In this document: one piece after another, positions 8,844 to 18,586 of the stretch | How the letters are laid out: every line of letters starts with the position of its first letter | Position numbering within the stretch: the stretch's first letter is position 1 | Source of the DNA: Streptomyces sp. R41 | GTDB taxonomy: Bacteria > Actinomycetota > Actinomycetes > Streptomycetales > Streptomycetaceae | Assembly: GCF_041053055.1 (NCBI RefSeq) | Contig: NZ_CP163443.1 | Coordinates: forward strand, 3,658,001-3,722,000 | DNA length: 64,000 bases | Direction of reading: 5' to 3' | Translations under genes and position numbers: made by a program | Notes under the pieces: generated by a model | What the model saw: the letters and a program-made list of their open reading frames with translations, nothing else | Told to the model about the DNA's origin: nothing | Database searches by the model: none

Positions 8844-9584
8844 ATGAGGCTGACTTGGGAAGAGCTCGGGTGGGAACGGCTGGCGCCCCGGGTCGGGCGG
8901 CGGCGGCTTCCGGCCTGGGACTGCACGGCCGGGCTCGTGCTGGGCGAGGGCGCGGCGCTGATGATCGACGCGGGGTCGAACCTGCGGGAGGGCGCGCAGC
9001 TGCGGACCGAGGCACGGCGGCTCCTCGGTGACGACCGCAGAGTGACGCACCTCGCACTCACGCATCCCCACTTCGACCATGTCTTCGGGGCGGCGGCGTT
9101 CGCCGGGGTGGAGGTGTTCGGGGCGGTCGGCCTGGACACGGTCTTCGCGCACGACCGCGACGAGCTGCGCGCGGACGCTGTGCGCAACGGTCTCGACCCG
9201 CGCGAGGCGGAGGAAGCCGCGGACCTCCTGGTCCACCCCCGCCATCTGGTGTCCGGCGAGTGGACCCTCGACCTGGGCGGCGGCACCCAGGTCCTGCTGG
9301 CGAACGTCGGCCCGGCTCACACGTGCTACGACCTGGTGGTGCTGGTCCCCGGGTCGCCGTCCTCCCCGGAGATCGTCTTCTGCGGTGACCTGGTGGAGGA
9401 GTCGGGCGAGCCCCAGGCGGGTCCGGATGCCGTCCCGTCCCACTGGCCGGCGGCCCTGGACCGGCTGCTCGACCTGGGCGGGGAGGACGCGGTGTACGTG
9501 CCAGGACACGGCGCGGCGGTGAATGCGGCGTTTGTCCGTGCGCAGCGGGACGCGTTGGCCAGACGTTTCGGCGTGTCTTCGTAG
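8844..9584 (+). CDS. MBL-fold metallo-hydrolase
   Basis: 246 residues. The metallo-beta-lactamase zinc motif HPHFDH (in LALTHPHFDHVFGAA) is intact, with the further metal ligands in GPAHTCYD, FCGDLVEESG and the final VYVPGHGAAV. The family covers hydrolases of thioesters, lactones and related substrates; no feature here identifies one. It is divergent from hrcA, with the CIRCE nearer the hrcA side. DUF3097 follows 31 nt downstream, so the two are probably co-transcribed. Confidence 0.85.
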   Translation: MRLTWEELGWERLAPRVGRRRLPAWDCTAGLVLGEGAALMIDAGSNLREGAQLRTEARRLLGDDRRVTHLALTHPHFDHVFGAAAFAGVEVFGAVGLDTVFAHDRDELRADAVRNGLDPREAEEAADLLVHPRHLVSGEWTLDLGGGTQVLLANVGPAHTCYDLVVLVPGSPSSPEIVFCGDLVEESGEPQAGPDAVPSHWPAALDRLLDLGGEDAVYVPGHGAAVNAAFVRAQRDALARRFGVSS

Positions 9585-9615
9585 CGGGCCGGGAGCTTCT
9601 CCTATCGTCATCCGA

Positions 9616-10419
9616 ATGCGCCAGTACTCTCCGGACCTGACCCCGCCGTGGAAGAAGCCCAAGGCCGTGCCCGAGGTCCCCGCGGACCCAGGCCTGGTGG
9701 TCGAGGATCCCGGCACCGGCTTCTGCGGCGCGGTGATCCGCTGCGAGGCGGGCACGGTGACCCTGGAGGACCGCTTCGGCAAGCACCGCGTGTTCCCGCT
9801 GGAGCCGCGCGGCTTCCTCCTGGAGGGCAAGGCGGTGACGCTGGTCCGCCCCGCCGCCGGTCCAGTACGTCCCACTCGCACGGCCTCCGGTTCGGTCGCC
9901 GTCCCCGGGGCGCGGGCCCGGGTCGCGCGAGCCGGCCGCATCTACGTGGAGGGCCGCCACGACGCCGAACTGGTCGAGCGCGTCTGGGGCGACGACCTCC
10001 GCATCGAGGGCGTCGTCGTCGAGTACCTGGAGGGCATCGACGACCTCCCGTCGATCGTCGCGGACTTCGCGCCGGGACCGGACGCCCGCCTGGGCGTCCT
10101 CGTCGACCACCTCGTCCCCGGCACGAAGGAGTCCCGCATCGCGGAGTCGGTCACGAGCGAGCACGCCCTGGTGCTGGGCCACCCGTACATCGACATCTGG
10201 GAGGCGGTGAAGCCGTCCTCCGTGGGCATCCGGGCCTGGCCCCGGATCCCGCACGGCCAGGACTGGAAGACGGGCGTCTGCCGCGCCCTGGACTGGCCGG
10301 AGAACACCGGCGCGGCCTGGCAGCACATCCTGTCCCGGGTGCGCTCCTACAAGGACCTGGAGCCGGAACTCCTGGGCCGAGTGGAGGAGTTGATCGACTT
10401 CGTGACCGCACCGGCGTAG
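9616..10419 (+). CDS. DUF3097 family protein
   Basis: 267 residues from the ATG at 9616 (MRQYSPDLTPPWKKPK); an in-frame ATG at 9523 would overlap the preceding gene and lacks the family N-terminus. The actinobacterial DUF3097 family is recognisable by GRIYVEGRHDAELVERVWGD, the acidic run VVEYLEGIDDLPSIV, VLVDHLVPGTKESRIA and the ending SYKDLEPELLGRVEELIDF. The VEGRHDAEL segment, followed by an Asp-rich stretch, resembles a TOPRIM-like nuclease/primase fold; that is my inference. No biochemical role is established. A 39-bp minisatellite starts immediately after the stop codon. Confidence 0.85.
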   Translation: MRQYSPDLTPPWKKPKAVPEVPADPGLVVEDPGTGFCGAVIRCEAGTVTLEDRFGKHRVFPLEPRGFLLEGKAVTLVRPAAGPVRPTRTASGSVAVPGARARVARAGRIYVEGRHDAELVERVWGDDLRIEGVVVEYLEGIDDLPSIVADFAPGPDARLGVLVDHLVPGTKESRIAESVTSEHALVLGHPYIDIWEAVKPSSVGIRAWPRIPHGQDWKTGVCRALDWPENTGAAWQHILSRVRSYKDLEPELLGRVEELIDFVTAPA

Positions 10420-10518
10420 CTGTGGGCGGTCGTACGCAGCCGTGGCAGCCATACGCACCTGTGGGCGGTCGTACGCAGCTGTGGCAGCCGTACGCAGCCG
10501 TGGGCGGTCGTGCCGCTG
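10420..10518. repeat. 39-bp minisatellite after the DUF3097 stop codon
   Basis: The word GTGGGCGGTCGT recurs at 10422, 10461 and 10500, an exact 39-nt period, with a related half-unit (GTGGCAGCC plus TACGCA) between. The array begins directly at the TAG (10417-10419) and fills about half of the gap before hemW, which converges from the other strand. Confidence 0.85.
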
Positions 10519-10601
10519 GGGCGGCGCCCGTCGCGCAAACAGCGGCACCCTGCGCCTGCGAGTGCCGGTAAGCGCACCGCCCCCGGCCCCAGCCGGGCGC
10601 C

Positions 10602-11843
10602 TCAGTCCACCAGGTCCCGCACCACCGCGTCGGCCAGCAGCCGCCCCCGCAGGGTGAGAACGGCGCGACCGGCGTCGTACGGGCCGGGTTCGAGGAGTCC
10701 GTCGGACAGTGCGCGGCGGGAGGCGGCCAGCCCGTCGGGCCTGAGCAGGGACAGCGGGCAGCCCTCGCGCAGCCGCAGTTCGAGCAGGATGCGCTCGACG
10801 CGGCGGTCCTCCTCGGAGAGGAGTTCGCGGCCCGCGCCCGGGGAGCGGCCGGAGGCCAGGGCGGCGGCGTACGCCCCCGGATGCTTCACGTTCCACCAGC
10901 GCACGCCGCCGACGTGGCTGTGGGCGCCGGGACCCGCGCCCCACCAGTCGGCGCCGCGCCAGTACAGCTCGTTGTGCAGGCAGCGAGCGGCGTCGGAGGT
11001 GGCCCAGTTCGACACCTCGTACCAGTCGAAGCCTGCCGACGACATCACCTCGTCGGCGATGAGGTAGCGGTCCGCGTGGACGTCGTCGTCCGTCATCGGA
11101 ACCTCGCCACGGCGGATGCGGCGGGCGAGCTGGGTGCCCTCCTCGACGATCAGGGCGTACGCGGAAATGTGGTCGGGACCGGCGCCGAGGGCCGCGTCGA
11201 GCGATGCGCGCCAGTCGTCGTCGGACTCGCCGGGCGTGCCGTAGATCAGGTCGAGGTTCACATGCTCGAAGCCCGCCGCGCGGGCCTCGGCGACACAGGC
11301 CTCGGGGCGGCCGGGGGTGTGCGTGCGGTCGAGCACCTTCAGTACGTGCTGCCGGGCGCTCTGCATGCCGAAGGAGATCCGGTTGAAGCCCCCCGCGCGC
11401 AGGGTCGCGAGGTACGCCGGGTCCACCGACTCCGGGTTCGCCTCGGTCGTGATCTCCGCATCGTCCGCGAGCCCGAACTCGTCGCGGATCGCCCCCAGCA
11501 TCCGTACGAGATCGTCGGCGGCCAGCAGGGTCGGCGTACCGCCGCCGACGAAGACCGTGCGGACGGAGCGCGGGTCGTCGCCGAGGACCTTGCGGGCGAG
11601 GCGGACCTCGTCGATCAACGTGTCCGCGTAGTTGTCGCGGGAGGCGAGCACGCCTCCGGTGCCCCGCAGCTCGGTCGCCGTGTAGGTGTTGAAGTCGCAG
11701 TAGCCGCAGCGGGTCGCGCAGTACGGCACGTGGAGGTAGAACCCGAGGGGCCGCTCGGCCGCCCCGGCCAGGGCGTGCGCGGGCAACGCCCCGTCGTCGG
11801 GGACGGGCTCACCATCGGGGAGTGCGGAAGGCATGTCTTCCAT
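10602..11843 (-). CDS. hemW: Radical SAM heme chaperone HemW (HemN-like)
   Basis: 413 residues (a second ATG at 11834 is equally possible). The radical-SAM motif is CATRCGYCDFNTYT, i.e. CxxxCxxC followed by Phe, the form seen in HemW rather than in true oxygen-independent coproporphyrinogen oxidase. TVFVGGGTPTLL, EITTEANPESV, FNRISFGMQS and LIYGTPGESDDDW follow in family order, with the HemN_C domain at the end. HemW binds heme and is thought to insert it into respiratory proteins; many genomes label it hemN. It converges on DUF3097. Dispersed element copy C lies upstream. Confidence 0.92.
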   Translation of the reverse strand: MEDMPSALPDGEPVPDDGALPAHALAGAAERPLGFYLHVPYCATRCGYCDFNTYTATELRGTGGVLASRDNYADTLIDEVRLARKVLGDDPRSVRTVFVGGGTPTLLAADDLVRMLGAIRDEFGLADDAEITTEANPESVDPAYLATLRAGGFNRISFGMQSARQHVLKVLDRTHTPGRPEACVAEARAAGFEHVNLDLIYGTPGESDDDWRASLDAALGAGPDHISAYALIVEEGTQLARRIRRGEVPMTDDDVHADRYLIADEVMSSAGFDWYEVSNWATSDAARCLHNELYWRGADWWGAGPGAHSHVGGVRWWNVKHPGAYAAALASGRSPGAGRELLSEEDRRVERILLELRLREGCPLSLLRPDGLAASRRALSDGLLEPGPYDAGRAVLTLRGRLLADAVVRDLVD

Positions 11844-11873
11844 TGTCCAGCACGGACAGCCATGCCCAGGTGT

Positions 11874-12000
11874 GCCCCGTCAGGGGCGCGGGGAACTGCG
11901 CGACCCGCCCCCACCGGCCCTCGCCGAGAAGACAACCCAGGGGGTCTGGGGGCAGAGCCCCCAGGTACGGGACGGGCAGGGGCGGAGGGGGCGAAAAACC
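11874..12000. repeat. Dispersed 3'-end element, copy C
   Basis: Full copy: the GCCCCGTCAGGGGC hairpin, CGGGGAACTGCGCGA, the central GGGGGTCTGGGGGCAGAG hairpin arm, and the terminal ACGGGCAGGGGCGGAGGGGG box followed by CGAAAAA. It ends about 10 nt from the stop codon of the SpoIIE-type phosphatase gene (12010) and has the same relation to that stop as copies A and B have to theirs. Confidence 0.8.
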
Positions 12001-12009
12001 GCCGTGCCC

Positions 12010-14319
12010 CTACTCGGCCTGCAGCACCAGCAACGCCATGTCGTCCTCCGGCGGCCGCGCCCCGAACTCATGCACCAGCCGGCGGATCCGTTCCGCGATC
12101 AGCTCGGCACTCAGCCCCGCACAGCCCTCCAGAGCCTTCGCGAGCCCGTCCTCGTCGTCGAACTGCCGGGCCCCACTGCGCCGCTCCGTCACACCGTCCG
12201 TGACACACAGCAAGGTGTCACCGGCATGCAGCTCGAAGGTCTCCGAGGTGTAGCCGGCGTCCTCGAAGACGCCGAGAAGGGTCTGCGGCCCCGCCACTTC
12301 CCGTACATCACCGTCGGGCCCGAGGAGCAGGGGCAGCGGATGCCCGGCGGAGGCCAGAGTGCAGCGCACACCACCGTCGAACGGGACGAGCTCGCCGTAC
12401 AGCATCGAAAGGAACCGCGTCTGCGGCCCGAGGTCCGCACCGAGCCCGGGCCCACCCGCCGCCACGAGCGCACGCGCCGCCGCGTCGGCGGCCTCCGTCG
12501 CATCGTCGAGCAGGAGCTGGTTGAGGCGGTCGAGGACGTCCGCGACCTGGTAGCCCTCGCGGGCCAGCAGCCGCAGCCAGGGCCGGGCCAGGCCGATCAC
12601 GACGGCGGCCTCGGGCCCCTTGCCCTGGACGTCGCCCACCGCGAAGCACCAGCGCCCGTCGCCCGCGGGGAACAGGTCGTAGAAGTCACCGCTGGGCCCG
12701 CCCTTGTCGAGCGGCTCGTACACGAGGGCACTGCGCACGCCCGGGATCTCGGCGACCGCGCCGGGCAGCAGGCCGCGCTGGAGGACCCGGCTGATGGTGG
12801 CCTGGCGCGCGTACTGGCGGGCCGCGCCGATGGAGAGAGCGATACGGCGGCTGAGGTCCTCGACCAGCCCGGTGATCTCGTCGGGGAAGACGGCCGGCCC
12901 GGCCCGCCCGATGACGAGCGTGCCCAGCGGCCGCCCGCCCGCGATCAGCCGGTACGCGAGCGCCGCCCCGCTCGCCCCGCGCCCGCCGAGTGCCTCGCCG
13001 GGCCAGGGCACGGGGACGGCCCGGGAACGCACCGCGTCGGGCAGCAGCGGCGGGTCCTTCTCCAGGGCACGGCGCAGTTCCTCGATGCGGTTCTCGCTGC
13101 CGTGCCAGACGCGCGCGAGCCGGGGTCCCAGCGCGAGGCCGAGACCGCCCGCCCGGTCGGTGGCCTCGTCCTCCAGCCACACGGCGCACCAGTCGGCGAG
13201 GCGCGGCACGAGCAGCTGTCCGGCGAGCGCGGCCACCAGGTCCTCGTCGAGCTGCCCGGCGAGCAGATCGGAAGCCTCGGCGAGGAAGGAGAGGGCCCCG
13301 CGGTTGAGCCAGTCCTGGTCCTGCTGGGCGTTCCGCCGCGGCTCGGGCGGGAGTATCTCGGGGGCGAGTATCTCGCCGACCCGCATCCCGCGCTCAAGCG
13401 CCTGTTCACCGGCGTACGCCGCTATCTTCTCCGCGACTCCGGACATCCTGTCGGTTCCCGAAATCCTGCCGGCTCCCGAGATCCTTCCCGCATCCGAGAT
13501 CCGCCTCGAATCGGAGCCCCTTCCAGCGTCCGGGCCCCTTCCCGAACCCGAACCCCTTCTCGCGTCCGAGATCGGCCCCGAATCCGAGGTCCCTCCCGAG
13601 TCCGAGATCTTTCCCGTATCCGAGATCCTTCCCGCATCCGAGATCCTTCCCGCATCCGAGATCCTTCCGGATTCGGAATTCCTGTCGGCTCCCGAAATCA
13701 TTTCGGCGCCCGGGACGCCTTCCGCGCACGGGACACCTTCCGCACCCGAGGGACTTTCCACACCCCCGACGCTTTCCGCACCCGAAACACCCCCCACCTC
13801 CATGACCGCGCTCCCGTCGACAGGCAGCCGCGCCCACACGGTCTTGACCCCGGTGCGATACGTGATCCCCCAGGCGTCGGAGAGCGCGGACACGAGCCGT
13901 AACCCGCGCCCGTACTCCGGTGTGCCGTACGGCCGTTCGACGCTGTCGTCCCGTACCGCGCGCGAGGGGTGGTGGTCGGAGACCTCGACGACCAGCGGGC
14001 CCGGCGCCCCGTCGCCCGCGGTCTCGAGGCGGCACAGCAGTTCGACGTCGGTGCCCGCGTGCACGACGGCGTTGGTGACGAGTTCGCTGGTCACGAGGAC
14101 GGCGTCGTCGGTGAGGCGGTCGTCGATGATCTCGGCGCCGGGCAGGGCGAGTTCGGTCCAGTCGGCGAGCGCGCCGCGCACGAACCGACGGGCGGCTCCG
14201 GGGGCGAGCGGAGTACCCGGCAGCACGGTGCGGGCCACGACTTCCTGGCCGGCGCGGTTGTGCGCAGACGCATCAGGGGCACGCGCCATGGACTCGCGTT
14301 GCGTCGGAATGGCCCCCAC
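12010..14319 (-). CDS. HATPase-GAF-SpoIIE serine phosphatase with hexapeptide repeat linker, TTA codon
   Basis: 769 residues from GTG at 14319 (VGAIPTQRESMARAPD). I chose this start because GGGAG lies 7 nt upstream, whereas the ATG at 14289 has no ribosome site. Residues 25-165 are an anti-sigma-type HATPase (LVTSELVTNAVVHAG, VEVSDHHPS, YGRGLRLVSALSDAWG). Residues 174-293 are tandem hexapeptides of the GRISDA type. A GAF-like region spans about 330-510, and a PP2C/SpoIIE domain about 527-769 (GDFYDLFPAGDGRWCFAVGD, CVTDGVTERR, DDMALLVL). Such proteins dephosphorylate anti-anti-sigma factors and, through the HATPase, may also phosphorylate or bind them. An in-frame TTA leucine codon (plus-strand 13900-13902, residue 140) makes translation potentially bldA-dependent. 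It is divergent from the hybrid kinase. Confidence 0.9.
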   Translation of the reverse strand: MGAIPTQRESMARAPDASAHNRAGQEVVARTVLPGTPLAPGAARRFVRGALADWTELALPGAEIIDDRLTDDAVLVTSELVTNAVVHAGTDVELLCRLETAGDGAPGPLVVEVSDHHPSRAVRDDSVERPYGTPEYGRGLRLVSALSDAWGITYRTGVKTVWARLPVDGSAVMEVGGVSGAESVGGVESPSGAEGVPCAEGVPGAEMISGADRNSESGRISDAGRISDAGRISDTGKISDSGGTSDSGPISDARRGSGSGRGPDAGRGSDSRRISDAGRISGAGRISGTDRMSGVAEKIAAYAGEQALERGMRVGEILAPEILPPEPRRNAQQDQDWLNRGALSFLAEASDLLAGQLDEDLVAALAGQLLVPRLADWCAVWLEDEATDRAGGLGLALGPRLARVWHGSENRIEELRRALEKDPPLLPDAVRSRAVPVPWPGEALGGRGASGAALAYRLIAGGRPLGTLVIGRAGPAVFPDEITGLVEDLSRRIALSIGAARQYARQATISRVLQRGLLPGAVAEIPGVRSALVYEPLDKGGPSGDFYDLFPAGDGRWCFAVGDVQGKGPEAAVVIGLARPWLRLLAREGYQVADVLDRLNQLLLDDATEAADAAARALVAAGGPGLGADLGPQTRFLSMLYGELVPFDGGVRCTLASAGHPLPLLLGPDGDVREVAGPQTLLGVFEDAGYTSETFELHAGDTLLCVTDGVTERRSGARQFDDEDGLAKALEGCAGLSAELIAERIRRLVHEFGARPPEDDMALLVLQAE
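13437..13797. repeat. 18-bp coding minisatellite (hexapeptide GRISDA-type repeat)
   Basis: About 19 consecutive 18-nt units of the form TCCGAGATCCTTCCCGCA on the plus strand, several identical around 13617-13672 and diverging toward both edges. On the minus strand they encode hexapeptides such as GRISDA, GKISDS, GPISDA, GRGSDS and DRMSGV, forming a flexible Ser/Gly/Asp linker between the HATPase and GAF domains of the phosphatase. Copy number in such arrays usually varies between strains. Confidence 0.9.
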
Positions 14320-14422
14320 TGTGCAGCTCCCTGAGCAGTTCGGACGAATACGCCTCAGACGATGCGGACAGAGTGACAGACTGGCCATGCCCATAAGCGC
14401 CGAGTTACCGAAGTGGGCCGCC

Positions 14423-17400
14423 ATGAGTGAGAACAGTGGTATGCGTGTGCTCGAAGACGGACAGATTCGAGCATCGGATCTGCGTCCGCTGCTCGCCGCG
14501 ATGACCGCCGCACGGGACGGCGACTTCAGCAAGGTGCCGGAAACGGGGCACGGTCCGGTGGCCGACCTCAGCACCATGTTCAACCAGATCATGGACCGCA
14601 GCGCCCACTTCAACTCCGAGGTGCAGCGCGTCCGCCGGGAGTTGGTACGGCACGGGCGGCTCGACGAGCGCCTTTCGGCCAGCCCTGGCCAGGGCAGCTG
14701 GACGACCCGGGTCAACGACGTGAACCAGCTGCTCGACGCCCTGGTGGCCCCCGCGGCGAACGCGACCCGCGTCCTCGACGCGGTGGCCGGCGGCGATCTC
14801 ACCCAGCGGGTCGACCTGCACGACGGCAACCGCCAACTCCGCGGCGACTTACGCCGACTGGGCCGTGCCGTCAACAAGATGGTCGATCAGCTCTCCCTCT
14901 TCACCGGCGAGGTCACCCGCGTCGCCCGCGAGGTCGGCACGGAGGGGCGGCTCGGTGGCCGCGCCAAGGTGACGGGTCTGTCGGGGAGTTGGCGTGATGT
15001 GACCGAGGCGGTCAACACGATGGCGTCCCGTCTGACGGCCCAGGTGCGGGACATCGCCCTGGTGACCACGGCGGTGGCGCGCGGCGACCTGACCCGTACG
15101 GTGACCGTCGAGGCGACCGGCGAGCTCCTCGAACTGAAGCTCACCGTGAACACGATGGTCGACCAGCTCTCCGCCTTCGCCGACGAGGTGACGCGCGTCG
15201 CCCGCGAGGTCGGCACCGAGGGCCAGTTGGGCGGTCGCGCACAGGTGCGGGGCGTGAGCGGGGTCTGGAAGGACCTCACCGACAACGTCAACTTCATGGC
15301 CTCGAACCTGACGTCACAGGTACGGAACATCGCCCAGGTCACGACGGCCGTCGCGAACGGCGACCTCAGTCAGAAGATCACCGTCGACGCGCAGGGCGAG
15401 ATCCTCGAACTCAAGTCGACGATCAACACGATGGTCGACCAGCTCTCCGCCTTCGCCGACGAGGTCACCCGCGTCGCCCGCGAGGTCGGCACCGAAGGAA
15501 ACCTCGGCGGCCGGGCGCAAGTACGCGGAGTGAGTGGCGTCTGGAAGGACCTCACGGACAACGTCAACTTCATGGCGGACAACCTGACGTCACAGGTCCG
15601 CAATATCGCCCTCGTCTCCACGGCCGTGGCGCAGGGCGACCTCGGCAAGAAGATCACCGTCGAGGCGAAGGGCGAGATCCTCGAACTCAAGTCGACGATC
15701 AACACGATGGTCGATCAGCTCTCCGCCTTCGCCGACGAGGTCACCCGCGTCGCCCGCGAGGTCGGCACGGAAGGAAACCTCGGCGGCCAGGCGCAGGTGA
15801 GAGGCGTCTCCGGGGTCTGGAAGGACCTCACCGACAACGTCAACTTCATGGCTCTGAACCTGACGTCACAGGTACGGAACATCGCCCAGGTGACGACGGC
15901 GGTCGCGAACGGCGACCTGTCGAAGAAGATCACCGTCGACGCCCGCGGCGAGATCCTGGAGCTGAAGGACACCGTCAACACGATGGTGGAGCAGCTGCGT
16001 GCCTTCGCCGACGAGGTGACCCGCGTGGCCCGCGAGGTCGGCACCGACGGCCGCCTCGGCGGCCGCGCCCAGGTGCTCGGCGTGTCCGGCGTCTGGCGCG
16101 ATCTGACCGACAACGTCAACTACATGGCCGACAACCTGACGTCACAGGTACGGAACATCGCGCAGGTCGCCACGGCCGTGGCCCAGGGAGACCTGTCGAA
16201 GAAGATCGACGTGGATGCCCGCGGCGAGATCCTCGAACTGAAGACGACCATCAACACGATGGTCGACACCCTCTCCTCCTTCTCCTCCGAGGTCACCCGC
16301 GTGGCCCGCGAGGTGGGCTCCGAGGGTCAACTCGGCGGCCAGGCCAGGGTCGAGGGCGTGTACGGCACCTGGAAGCGCCTGACGACGAACGTGAACGAGC
16401 TCGCCTCCAACCTCACCACCCAGGTCCGCGCGATCGCCGAAGTGGCGTCCGCCGTGGCCCAGGGCGACATGTCCCGCTCCATCACCGTGGAGACCCAGGG
16501 AGAGGTCGCCGAGCTGAAGGACAACATCAACCTGATGGTGGCCAACCTTCGCGAGACCACGCGCGCGAAGGACTGGCTGGAGTCGAACCTCGCCCGCCTC
16601 GCCGCGCTGATGCAGGGCCACCGCGACCTGATGGAGGTCGCCGACCTGATCCTGCGCGAGCTGACCCCGCTGGTGAACGCGCAGTACGGCGCCTTCTTCC
16701 TGGCCGACCCGGAGGAGGACGGGACGTCCCTGCGAACGGCGGTGCCCACCAAGGGACTTGCCTTCATCGCCGGGTACGGATCGGCGCAGGGCGCCACCGT
16801 CGACACGGGCGGTATGCCGGTGCACGGGCTGGTCCGGCAGGCGGCCCGCGAGAAGAAGCGGATCCTCGTCGAAGAGGCGCCGCCGGACTACATCAAAATC
16901 AACAGTGGCCTCGGCGAGGCGGCCCCGGCGAGCGTCGTGATCATCCCGATCCTCTTCGAGGACAAACTGCTCGGCGTCATCGAACTCGCCTCCTTCTCCC
17001 GCTTCTCGGACGTCCACCTGGCCTTCTTCGACCAGTTCGTGAACACCATCGGCGTCGCCATCAACACCATCATCGCCAACTCCCGTACGGAATCCCTGCT
17101 CGGCGAGTCCCAGCGCCTGGCCATCCAGCTCCAGGACCGCTCGGACGAACTCCAGTCGCAACAGGCCGAGCTGCAGCGCTCGAACGCCGAACTCGAAGAG
17201 AAGGCCGCCCTGCTGGCGACCAGCTCGCAGTACAAGTCCGAGTTCCTGGCGAACATGTCGCACGAACTGCGCACACCGCTCAACTCGCTGCTGATCCTCG
17301 CCCGGCTGCTCTCCGACAACCCGGACGGCCATCTCTCCGACCAGGAGGTGCAGTTCGCGACCACGATCCACCGCTCGGGCTCCGACCTCCTCCAGCTGAT

Positions 17401-18574
17401 CAACGACATCCTGGACCTGTCGAAGATCGAGGCCGGCCGGATGGACGTACGCCCCAAGAAGCTTCCCCTGATCAAGCTGCTCGACTACGTCCACGCGACC
17501 TTCCGCCCGCTCACCCTGGACCGGGGGCTCGCCTTCGAGGTGACGGTCGGCGAGGACGTACCGCGGGAGATGTACTCGGACGAGCAGCGGCTTCAGCAGA
17601 TCCTGCGCAACCTGCTCTCCAATGCGATCAAGTTCACCGCGACCGGCCGGGTCGAGTTGCGCGTCAACCGCCTCAAGGACCCGGAACACAACTTCACCCG
17701 CGAGAACAGCGACGACGTGATCGCCTTCGCGGTCTCCGACACCGGCATCGGCATCGCCGCGGAGAAACTCCCGGTGATCTTCGAGGCGTTCCAGCAGGCC
17801 GACGGCACCACCAACCGCAAGTACGGCGGCACGGGCCTCGGCCTGTCCATCAGCCGGGAGATCGCCGGGCTGCTCGGCGGTCGGATCATCGCGGAGAGCA
17901 AGCCCGGCAAGGGCTCCACCTTCACGCTGTACGTCCCTGTCGTGAGCCCCGGGCACACGGCGACCGGACCCACCCCCGAGGACCGCCAGGCGCCCGTGCC
18001 CGAGCAGCTGTCCAGCGAGCCGTACACCGCGCACGACACCGACGACACCTGGCCGACACCCACCAAGCTGGAGGCCTGGAAGTCCGGCCGAGCAGGCCAA
18101 GTCCTGCCGGGGCGCCGGGTGTTGATCGTGGACGACGACATCCGCAACGTCTTCGCGCTCACCCATGTCCTGGGCCGCGTCGGCATGCCCGTCCTGTACG
18201 CGGAGAACGGCCGCGAGGGCATCGAGACGCTCGAGCGCAATCCCGACGTCGAACTCGTCCTGATGGACATCATGATGCCGGAGATGGACGGCTACGAGAC
18301 GATCTCCGCCATCCGCCGCACCCCGCGCTGGACCGGCCTGCCCATCGTCGCGCTGACCGCGAAGGCGATGCCCGGCGACCGCGAGAAGTCCATCGCACGG
18401 GGTGCCAACGACTACGTACCGAAGCCCGTGGACGTCGACCAGCTCCTCACCGTCGTCTGCGCCCTTCTCGACCCGGAGAGCATGGACGAGCCGGAGCAGG
18501 ACGCCGCGGGCGGTGCGGTTGTACCGGGACCGAGCACATCAGGGGAGCCCGCGGTTCCGCCGACGACTGAGTGA
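14423..18574 (+). CDS. Poly-HAMP hybrid histidine kinase (HAMP x6-GAF-HisKA-HATPase-REC), TTA codon
   Basis: 1383 residues from ATG 14423; ATGs at 14387 and 14441 are alternatives, none with a strong ribosome site. There is no membrane segment. Six exact 92-residue units, each holding a pair of HAMP-like segments ([29 protein letters not shown]), run from about residue 153 to 704. A GAF domain follows (about 726-886), then a short coiled coil, a HisKA domain with phospho-acceptor His947 ([15 protein letters not shown]), an HATPase ([19 protein letters not shown]) and a receiver with Asp1282 ([11 protein letters not shown]). The architecture is that of fungal group III (Nik1-type) osmosensing kinases and their bacterial relatives. 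A TTA codon at 14849-14851 (residue 143) suggests bldA control; the upstream start at 14387 would add a second TTA. A receiver protein follows 12 nt downstream. Confidence 0.93.
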   Translation: MSENSGMRVLEDGQIRASDLRPLLAAMTAARDGDFSKVPETGHGPVADLSTMFNQIMDRSAHFNSEVQRVRRELVRHGRLDERLSASPGQGSWTTRVNDVNQLLDALVAPAANATRVLDAVAGGDLTQRVDLHDGNRQLRGDLRRLGRAVNKMVDQLSLFTGEVTRVAREVGTEGRLGGRAKVTGLSGSWRDVTEAVNTMASRLTAQVRDIALVTTAVARGDLTRTVTVEATGELLELKLTVNTMVDQLSAFADEVTRVAREVGTEGQLGGRAQVRGVSGVWKDLTDNVNFMASNLTSQVRNIAQVTTAVANGDLSQKITVDAQGEILELKSTINTMVDQLSAFADEVTRVAREVGTEGNLGGRAQVRGVSGVWKDLTDNVNFMADNLTSQVRNIALVSTAVAQGDLGKKITVEAKGEILELKSTINTMVDQLSAFADEVTRVAREVGTEGNLGGQAQVRGVSGVWKDLTDNVNFMALNLTSQVRNIAQVTTAVANGDLSKKITVDARGEILELKDTVNTMVEQLRAFADEVTRVAREVGTDGRLGGRAQVLGVSGVWRDLTDNVNYMADNLTSQVRNIAQVATAVAQGDLSKKIDVDARGEILELKTTINTMVDTLSSFSSEVTRVAREVGSEGQLGGQARVEGVYGTWKRLTTNVNELASNLTTQVRAIAEVASAVAQGDMSRSITVETQGEVAELKDNINLMVANLRETTRAKDWLESNLARLAALMQGHRDLMEVADLILRELTPLVNAQYGAFFLADPEEDGTSLRTAVPTKGLAFIAGYGSAQGATVDTGGMPVHGLVRQAAREKKRILVEEAPPDYIKINSGLGEAAPASVVIIPILFEDKLLGVIELASFSRFSDVHLAFFDQFVNTIGVAINTIIANSRTESLLGESQRLAIQLQDRSDELQSQQAELQRSNAELEEKAALLATSSQYKSEFLANMSHELRTPLNSLLILARLLSDNPDGHLSDQEVQFATTIHRSGSDLLQLINDILDLSKIEAGRMDVRPKKLPLIKLLDYVHATFRPLTLDRGLAFEVTVGEDVPREMYSDEQRLQQILRNLLSNAIKFTATGRVELRVNRLKDPEHNFTRENSDDVIAFAVSDTGIGIAAEKLPVIFEAFQQADGTTNRKYGGTGLGLSISREIAGLLGGRIIAESKPGKGSTFTLYVPVVSPGHTATGPTPEDRQAPVPEQLSSEPYTAHDTDDTWPTPTKLEAWKSGRAGQVLPGRRVLIVDDDIRNVFALTHVLGRVGMPVLYAENGREGIETLERNPDVELVLMDIMMPEMDGYETISAIRRTPRWTGLPIVALTAKAMPGDREKSIARGANDYVPKPVDVDQLLTVVCALLDPESMDEPEQDAAGGAVVPGPSTSGEPAVPPTTE
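14879..16534. repeat. Six tandem 276-bp HAMP-encoding repeats
   Basis: The phase marker ATGGT(C/G)GA (Met-Val-Asp/Glu) falls at 14879, 15155, 15431, 15707, 15983 and 16259, exactly 276 nt apart. A related ATGGTGGCC at 16535 closes the array. Units 2-4 are close to identical over long stretches (for example GTCACCCGCGTCGCCCGCGA in several); units 1 and 6 are the most divergent. Confidence 0.95.
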
Positions 18575-18586
18575 GGCACAGTCACC

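Noticed and set aside
13437..13797. CRISPR-like array
   Set aside because: Units of 18 bp are contiguous with no spacers, are in frame with a protein, and no cas gene is present.
12704..14422. N-terminal extension of the kinase frame to 12704
   Set aside because: The extension lies antisense to the phosphatase and consists of repeats in the wrong frame. The kinase proper begins near 14423.
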